DNA of 64,000 nucleotides, from assembly GCA_029226975.1 (NCBI GenBank), contig JAQXZB010000037.1, positions 33,011-97,010 of the forward strand, given 5' to 3'. Positions 58,387 to 64,000 of the stretch are shown in pieces. The translations under genes were made by a program, and so were the position numbers. Each line of letters opens with the position of its first letter. Positions within the stretch are counted from its first letter, which is position 1. The stretch is from Clostridiales bacterium. GTDB lineage: Bacteria; Bacillota; Clostridia; UBA1381. The notes beneath the pieces are model-generated. The model ran no database searches, had not been told where the DNA came from, and saw only the letters and a list, made by a program, of their open reading frames with translations.

Positions 58387-59184
58387 TTACTTGTTCTTTA
58401 TCTGTATCATGTACTGTGTACCCCAATCGAAGCTTTCCTCCTCGATGCTTGCGTCCACTCCGCCGCGCTTCATTATGTCCACAGCCTTTGCAACGGTGTT
58501 CTTAAAAAACGAAAGATTGTCCGAGGACGCCTTCTTCTGCTCCCTTATCCGCTTTTTCTTAGGATGATTTATCTCGTCTATAAGCCTGTTTGTTTCCTCA
58601 ACACTTAAGGAATTTATGCATATTCTTTTTACAACCTCTATACGGTCGTTTTCGTCTTTGAGCCTTAAAAGGGCGGCGGCGTGGCGTTCGGAAATATCGT
58701 ATTCGCGTATCAAGCGCCTTATTTGGGGCGAGAGCCTAAGAAGCCTTAATTTATTTGAAATGCTCGCGCGGCTTTTGCCCACCTTTTCGGCTATTTTCTC
58801 CTGTGTAAAGCCCTGCTCCCTTATAAGCTTTTCATAGCTTTGGGCAACCTCGAAAAAGGTCAAATCCTCCCGCTGAAGATTTTCAAGCAGAGAAAGTATC
58901 GCGCATTTATCCTCGGTAGTTTCCACAACCACAGCCGGGATTTCATAAAGCCCGGCAAGCTGTGCCGCCCGAAAACGCCTTTCGCCGCAGATAAGCTCAT
59001 AACCCAAGCTTGTCTTTCTGACGGTTACGGGATTTATCATTCCGTATTCGAGTATGGAATTTTTAAGGCTCTCCAAAGATTTCTCGTCAAAATACATACG
59101 CGGCTGGCAGGGATTTGGGAGAAGCTTTGAAAGAGGTATATTTATAAGATTGTTTTGCTTTGTTTTAAACATATTTATGACCAT
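58387..59184 (-). CDS. noc: ParB/Noc-family protein
   Basis: IPLSKLLPNPCQPRMYFDEKSLESLKNSILEYGMINPVTVR...GERRFRAAQLAGL; HTH KIAEKVGKSRASISNKLRLL. Confidence 0.9.
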   Translation of the reverse strand: MVINMFKTKQNNLINIPLSKLLPNPCQPRMYFDEKSLESLKNSILEYGMINPVTVRKTSLGYELICGERRFRAAQLAGLYEIPAVVVETTEDKCAILSLLENLQREDLTFFEVAQSYEKLIREQGFTQEKIAEKVGKSRASISNKLRLLRLSPQIRRLIREYDISERHAAALLRLKDENDRIEVVKRICINSLSVEETNRLIDEINHPKKKRIREQKKASSDNLSFFKNTVAKAVDIMKRGGVDASIEEESFDWGTQYMIQIKNK

Positions 59185-59203
59185 TAACTCCTTTCACAAA
59201 ACC

Positions 59204-59376
59204 GTTTGGGAAAAGAGAAGCTTGTCATCACTTTTGCTCCGCAAAAGCCGCACTCCGTGCGTCCGCCCTTCTTGGCGGTGAGTGCAGATTGCTGTTATGA
59301 GGAGCGCAGTCGTACTTTGTGTACTTCAAGCTCCGAATGACGGTAAGATGCGCCGCTTATCTTTTTCCAAACTTAT
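59204..59376 (-). repeat. Copy D of the dispersed structured repeat, directly upstream of noc
   Basis: Same ends and core as C1; 20 bp from the noc start codon. Confidence 0.9.
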
Positions 59377-59419
59377 CACCTTAACTTTTTTTATACGGAG
59401 TATAGGGAGGACGGCGATG

Positions 59420-59592
59420 ATTGATAAAAGCCTTGTTTTTATTCGGAATTACCTGTCCGGTTGTTTGGGGAATTGCCGGATGGCAATCCCATATGTTTGT
59501 CCGCCCTCCCATACCCTCGGTGGTGGAAGGTGTAAGACATTCGGGGGTAACAGGGTATTGGGGAAGACCCTTTTACTTATGCTGTCTTACAA
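59420..59592 (-). ncRNA. Candidate structured ncRNA or leader (possibly 6S-like), family unassigned
   Basis: No convincing ORF; extended -10 TGGTAATAT with TTTACT -35 on the reverse strand; stems GGGGAATTGCC-GGAT-GGCAATCCC, GTAAGACA/TGTCTTAC, CCCATACCCT/AGGGTATtGGG. Confidence 0.45.
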
Positions 59593-59770
59593 GTACTATA
59601 TTACCATATTTTTCCAAAAAGTAAAGTTAATTCGTGCGACAAGCTTCGGCACATATCGACAATATTCCTTTATTTCGGCAAAACAAGTCAAAACTCGTCA
59701 AAATTTTATGTAAAAAATACGCATATTTTATCATGTCATGTCGTTTTTTGTCATACGGTTTTAATCAATA

Positions 59771-59966
59771 TTATCTGTATTTATAGTAATAGAAATAATT
59801 CTCATAAATCTTATATATTTCTTGTTTACTGTATGTACATTGTCTGTTAAGGTCCTTAAAAAATTGTTTCAATATCGGTATTTTACTATTTTTCAAAATA
59901 GGATATAGATGAGCAATACATCTTAAATATTTTGCTGTCTTACTCATATCATCATATGAATGAATA
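59771..59966 (-). pseudogene. ORF remnant at the left IS21 boundary
   Basis: ORF 59771..60007 begins inside the IS21 terminal repeats and has no start of its own outside them. Confidence 0.35.
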
Positions 59967-60278
59967 TGCCGTTTCAACTGAACACCTCTACCGTCGAAGT
60001 TGTACACCCATTCCGCTCAAGTTGAACAGCAGTTCCGCTGAAGTTGTACACCCATCCCGCGATAGCTGTACATTGACACATATCAAAAATTAATATATAA
60101 TATTCTTATCCGCAGCGGAGGATAGTGCAACGCTGAGGAGCGACATGAGCGCCGTTTGCGGGGATATACGGAAAGAGTGGATCTTTGGCTATTCACTCTT
60201 TTTCTGTGCCACTCTTTCCGGTATCCCTCAATGCGTTAAACCTCGGGTTCGGGCAGAGCCCGATGAGCCGAAGGCTCC

Positions 60279-61028
60279 TTATTCTTCTGTTACGCCTTTA
60301 CGCTTGCGCATTGATTCCTTGCACTCAATGATTACTGAATATGCGTCATGTACTATTCGATCACATATGGCATCTGCAAGAATGGGTTCTCCTATCTTAT
60401 TCCTCCATCCCGGTACATCAAACTGTGAGCAGAAGATTGTTGATGCCGTTTTGTATCTCGTCTCCGCAATTTCAAGCAGATCTCGCGCTTCAGTTTCTTT
60501 GAGCGGATACAGCAGCCATTCATCCAATATGAGCAATGACGGCTTCTTGTATTGCTGAATTACTTTTCTGTAAGTTCCATTAACTCTGGCTATTGCAAGT
60601 TCAGTCAAGAGTTCAGGCAAACGTATATATTTCACAGTGAAAAAATTGCGTACTGCTGCCATTCCCAATGCACACGCAATATATGTTTTGCCGCTGCCGG
60701 TAGCACCTAACAGAAGTATATTATGATGCCCTGTTATGTAATTGCATGTCGCAAATCTCGCCATTTGAGCTTTGTCAAGAGTTCTGTCAGGGTGATATTC
60801 AATATCCTCAATACAGGCTCCGGGCTCTGCAAATGATGCTTTTTTGATAAGGCGTTTAAGATGATTGTTCTTCCTTGTTGTCCACTCTTGATCAACAAGA
60901 AGTCCAAAACGCTCTTCGAATGACAGTGATGCCATTTCCGGAGTAAGCAGTTGTTCCTGAAATGCTCGCGCCATTGTGCTGAGCCTCATATCCTGTAATT
61001 TGCTGACTGTTACTTCTTTGAGCATCAC
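60279..61028 (-). CDS. istB: IS21-family helper ATPase
   Basis: DnaC-like AAA+: NILLLGATGSGKTYIACALGMAAV; ILDEW. Confidence 0.96.
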   Translation of the reverse strand: MMLKEVTVSKLQDMRLSTMARAFQEQLLTPEMASLSFEERFGLLVDQEWTTRKNNHLKRLIKKASFAEPGACIEDIEYHPDRTLDKAQMARFATCNYITGHHNILLLGATGSGKTYIACALGMAAVRNFFTVKYIRLPELLTELAIARVNGTYRKVIQQYKKPSLLILDEWLLYPLKETEARDLLEIAETRYKTASTIFCSQFDVPGWRNKIGEPILADAICDRIVHDAYSVIIECKESMRKRKGVTEE

Positions 61029-62593
61029 TTGTCCCTCCCTTCATAATATCCCGCTCCACGAGTGAAACCGTATTGTGATGATGACACTGTCTTTTTCTCT
61101 TCAATGTCTATTTCTGACTTGTCCTGTCCTGATGCAAGGATCGCTTGGATGTTTTTAAGGGAAGGACGCGCAGCAAATGTGAGAGCTTTTGTACAGGCAT
61201 TTTCTAAACGTTCCGGAGTGTACTTGTCTGCAAGCTTCAGAAGCCCCATACAGCTTTTGTAGCCTTGTTGCTCTACCTTGTAGCCGCTGAGAATTGCTGC
61301 TACAACTATGTTAGTGTTTTTCCCAATCTTTATCGCCCATTTCTTGAATCGTTCTCCATTCCACTGCACATATTGCTGATGCTTTTCCGGCATATGAGCC
61401 TCTATGGTACTGTATTGATTTGCACGGCCATACAATCGTGCATGTGAGCATATGCGGTTTCCGCCATAGAAAACTTCAATCACACCTTTTGTTATGCGGA
61501 CATCAACCTTATGTTTTATGTATTCATAGGGAACAGAGTAATTCATTTTATCTACTGATATGTGATAATTAGGCCCAACAGTTGCGATCTTCCAAGTTGA
61601 AAGCTCGTAATGCCTTTTCGGAAGCGACGTAAGAAACAGCTTTTCCTCTTCAAATTCGCTTGAACGGCTTCCGTCTCTTTTTTGAAACGGTTTATGGTTA
61701 AATTCATAAAGCCGTTCTGCAATAGCATCGTTTAACTCCCTAAATGAAAGGAATCTGCGATTGCGTAATGATGCAATTATGAAGGTGGAGATGACACCGA
61801 CTGTTCCTTCTACCATTGCTTTATCCTTCGGAGACTTTACACGGCAAGGAATCACGGCTGTGTTGTAATGCTCAGCCATTTCATTGTAACTCTTGTTTAA
61901 GCGTACCTCATTTCGACTATGCTTTTCAACTCCTGTTTTGAGATTATCACATTGAAGAATTTTAGCCACTCCGCCAAAGAAACTAAAAGCGTTGACATGA
62001 GCAGAAATCCAGCATTCTTCATTCATAGATGGGAACGCTTCTACATAGGTATAGCCGCTGTACGGCAAGGCAGCAACAAAGACATACGCTTTAATGATTT
62101 CACCTGTGTCCGTATCAACCACAGATGCGGTATCGCCTGCCCAATCCACCTGAAGGATCTCACCGGGCTTGTGGTTGAGATGCATAGTTGCATTTTTCTT
62201 TGCAAGATAATCGTTGTAGTACTTGTTAAACTGTGTAGACTGATATGCGAGTTCTCCATTCATTCGGCATACATCGCAGTATTCAAGCCATAACATATTC
62301 AAGGTTACACCGCTTTTTAGCATCTCCTTATGCACATAGTCATAGTCCGGCATTTTGTATTCCGGCTTTGCTGCTTTTGCCGGATAGAGAAGCTGCGCCA
62401 GCTCCTTGTCCGACATTGCTTCAGGCAATGGATATCGAATGCACTTCACCTCCGCCTGATTCAGAGCCTGTATTACAGTTGTTCTGGAACAACCGCAAGC
62501 CTCGGCTATCTGAGTTTTGTTGAGCCCAAGACTGTCAAGTCTGAGGATCTCACGATAATTGGTCATATTATCGACCTCCTTTATTGTATTCAC
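61025..62593 (-). CDS. istA: IS21-family transposase
   Basis: HTH (LDSLGLNKTQIAEACGCSRTTVIQAL) and DDE core (LQVDWAGDTASVVD...CDNLKTGVEKH...KDKAMVEGTVGVI). Confidence 0.96.
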   Translation of the reverse strand: MNTIKEVDNMTNYREILRLDSLGLNKTQIAEACGCSRTTVIQALNQAEVKCIRYPLPEAMSDKELAQLLYPAKAAKPEYKMPDYDYVHKEMLKSGVTLNMLWLEYCDVCRMNGELAYQSTQFNKYYNDYLAKKNATMHLNHKPGEILQVDWAGDTASVVDTDTGEIIKAYVFVAALPYSGYTYVEAFPSMNEECWISAHVNAFSFFGGVAKILQCDNLKTGVEKHSRNEVRLNKSYNEMAEHYNTAVIPCRVKSPKDKAMVEGTVGVISTFIIASLRNRRFLSFRELNDAIAERLYEFNHKPFQKRDGSRSSEFEEEKLFLTSLPKRHYELSTWKIATVGPNYHISVDKMNYSVPYEYIKHKVDVRITKGVIEVFYGGNRICSHARLYGRANQYSTIEAHMPEKHQQYVQWNGERFKKWAIKIGKNTNIVVAAILSGYKVEQQGYKSCMGLLKLADKYTPERLENACTKALTFAARPSLKNIQAILASGQDKSEIDIEEKKTVSSSQYGFTRGAGYYEGRDK

Positions 62594-63158
62594 GCATATG
62601 CGTGTAACAACATTTTATCGCAAAATCTTCAACTGTTCAACTACAGTGGAAAGGGTGTACAACTTCGGCGGTGATGCTGTACAACTTCAGCGGTTGCGTT
62701 GTTCAATCTCGCGCGGAACACTCATTCTGTTGCCTTTCCCAACAAAATATTTTCTGAGGTCAATTTGATTCACAATTTCGTTGAATGTGTAAATTGGGTC
62801 AGAAATTTCAATGATTTTTTCAAATCCTACTTGAAATTCCATTTGAATTGGTGTATAATATTTTTCGGTATTAATTTTGTTTTTCATATATTTATTATAC
62901 CACAAAACAGCTGTTACCTCAATGGTTTCAGCTGTTTTTGTATGTAAAAAATGCAAGAGCTTTCACCCTTGCATTTTTATGGGACTTTTTTAACAGCCCC
63001 ATTTTTTTGTACAAACAAAAGTGACACTCTGATTTCAGAATTAAAGGATTTGTCTTTTTTAAAGATATTTTCGAAACATATTAATTTGAACGTCATATTG
63101 ACTTTTAAAATAAAATCATATATAATAAGGATAATATCATTTTATAGGAGATTGAATT

Positions 63159-64000
63159 ATGGGAAGTTATTGGATATGGAACTATGGAGATTATGAGATA
63201 TTTCACTCAAACAGTGTTAATGCACGCAGACAAGAATTTGGAGTAGATTATCCTGTTTTTTGGAAATACTATGACGTTGAGAGAAATGTGAAATTCTTTA
63301 CAGAAGTTGAAACTGAAGAAGATGGGTATATCAAATTATATCTTAAGGGCAAAGGATATATATTAGTTGATGGACAGCGGTATGGAACTGAAAAGGTTAT
63401 ATCTTTGAAAAAGGGAAAGCATGCGCTTGAAATTGCGGTTATGAACCTTACAGGACTCCCGGCAGCATATATAGAAAGCGATGTATGCTCAACAAATGAT
63501 AAATGGTACACAAAAGAAAACGGAACAACAAAGCAAGTAGGAATGGATATCAAGTATGACAGTCCTGAAACAAATCCTGAGATATTTCCGTTTGCATATG
63601 AGGAAAAACAACCTATATCAGTGGGAAAATATAATGATGGTATTTTATATGATTTTGGTAAAGAGCTTTTTGGTTTTTTATATATAAGAGATGTTATAGC
63701 GAGTGAAAATATCCATGTAAGCTATGGCGAATCACTTGAGGAAGCGGTAGATGTTGAAAATTCAATACTGTTTGAAGATGTATCAGGAGAAAATAGTTAT
63801 AAGCTAAGACAAAGAGCATTCAGGTATATATATATAACAGGCACAGAAAATGCAAATGTATATGCGGAACTTGAGTATTTACCCATTGAGTATAAAGGCA
63901 GTTTCAGATGTGATGATGAGAATTTAAATAAAATTTGGGATATGTGTGCATATACATTACATCTTAATATGCGTGAAGTATTAACTGAAGCAATAAAACG
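63159..64000 (+). CDS. Alpha-L-rhamnosidase-like (GH78) protein, truncated by window edge
   Basis: MGSYWIWNYGDYEIFHSNSVNARRQEFG...LFGFLYIRDVIASENIHVSYGESLEEA...FRYIYITG...FRCDDENLNKIWDMCAYTLHLNM; open to the window end. Confidence 0.75.
   Translation, partial: MGSYWIWNYGDYEIFHSNSVNARRQEFGVDYPVFWKYYDVERNVKFFTEVETEEDGYIKLYLKGKGYILVDGQRYGTEKVISLKKGKHALEIAVMNLTGLPAAYIESDVCSTNDKWYTKENGTTKQVGMDIKYDSPETNPEIFPFAYEEKQPISVGKYNDGILYDFGKELFGFLYIRDVIASENIHVSYGESLEEAVDVENSILFEDVSGENSYKLRQRAFRYIYITGTENANVYAELEYLPIEYKGSFRCDDENLNKIWDMCAYTLHLNMREVLTEAIK

Larger units (their letters stand above)
59967..62722 (-). mobile_element. IS21-family insertion sequence (boundaries approximate)
   Basis: istA/istB pair; both ends carry repeated CGAAGTTGTACACCC / CCGCTGAAGTTGTAC units. 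Confidence 0.9.

Noticed and set aside
1-64000. CRISPR array
   Set aside because: No regularly spaced direct repeats with unique spacers seen; the repeats present are dispersed and structured, and no cas genes were found.

Overview
The window reads as a chromosomal segment of an anaerobic, spore-forming, low-GC Firmicute (Clostridia-like), judged from spoVAD/spoVAE, sepF-ylmH-divIVA, T-box use and S-layer (SLH) proteins. It is mostly housekeeping genes (valS, folC, ilvE, panB-panC-coaX-thyA, cysE, gap, noc/parB, a trpB paralogue). Accessory modules are: an SLH/glycoside-hydrolase surface operon (9.3-18.0 kb), a GH3 beta-glucosidase with inverted domain order, a compact glycan locus (22.7-27.7 kb), hicAB, an Abi/HEPN gene with a small upstream structured RNA, a two-gene restriction-modification system, a two-component system and an IS21 element. 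A GH78-like rhamnosidase runs off the right edge. The strongest unexplained signals are: (1) a dispersed ~170-190 bp structured repeat with five copies (one internally deleted), always co-oriented with its flanking genes and most often just upstream of a start codon, whose terminal inverted repeats differ between copies yet stay self-complementary; (2) a signal-less Gly-Ser-aromatic repeat protein overlapping a glycosyltransferase-like gene by ATGA; (3) a 230 bp multi-hairpin element between convergent genes; (4) a candidate ncRNA upstream of noc with mutually exclusive stems; (5) an abiF-like RNA upstream of the Abi gene. All calls come from reading the sequence and the ORF track; no searches or folding programs were run.
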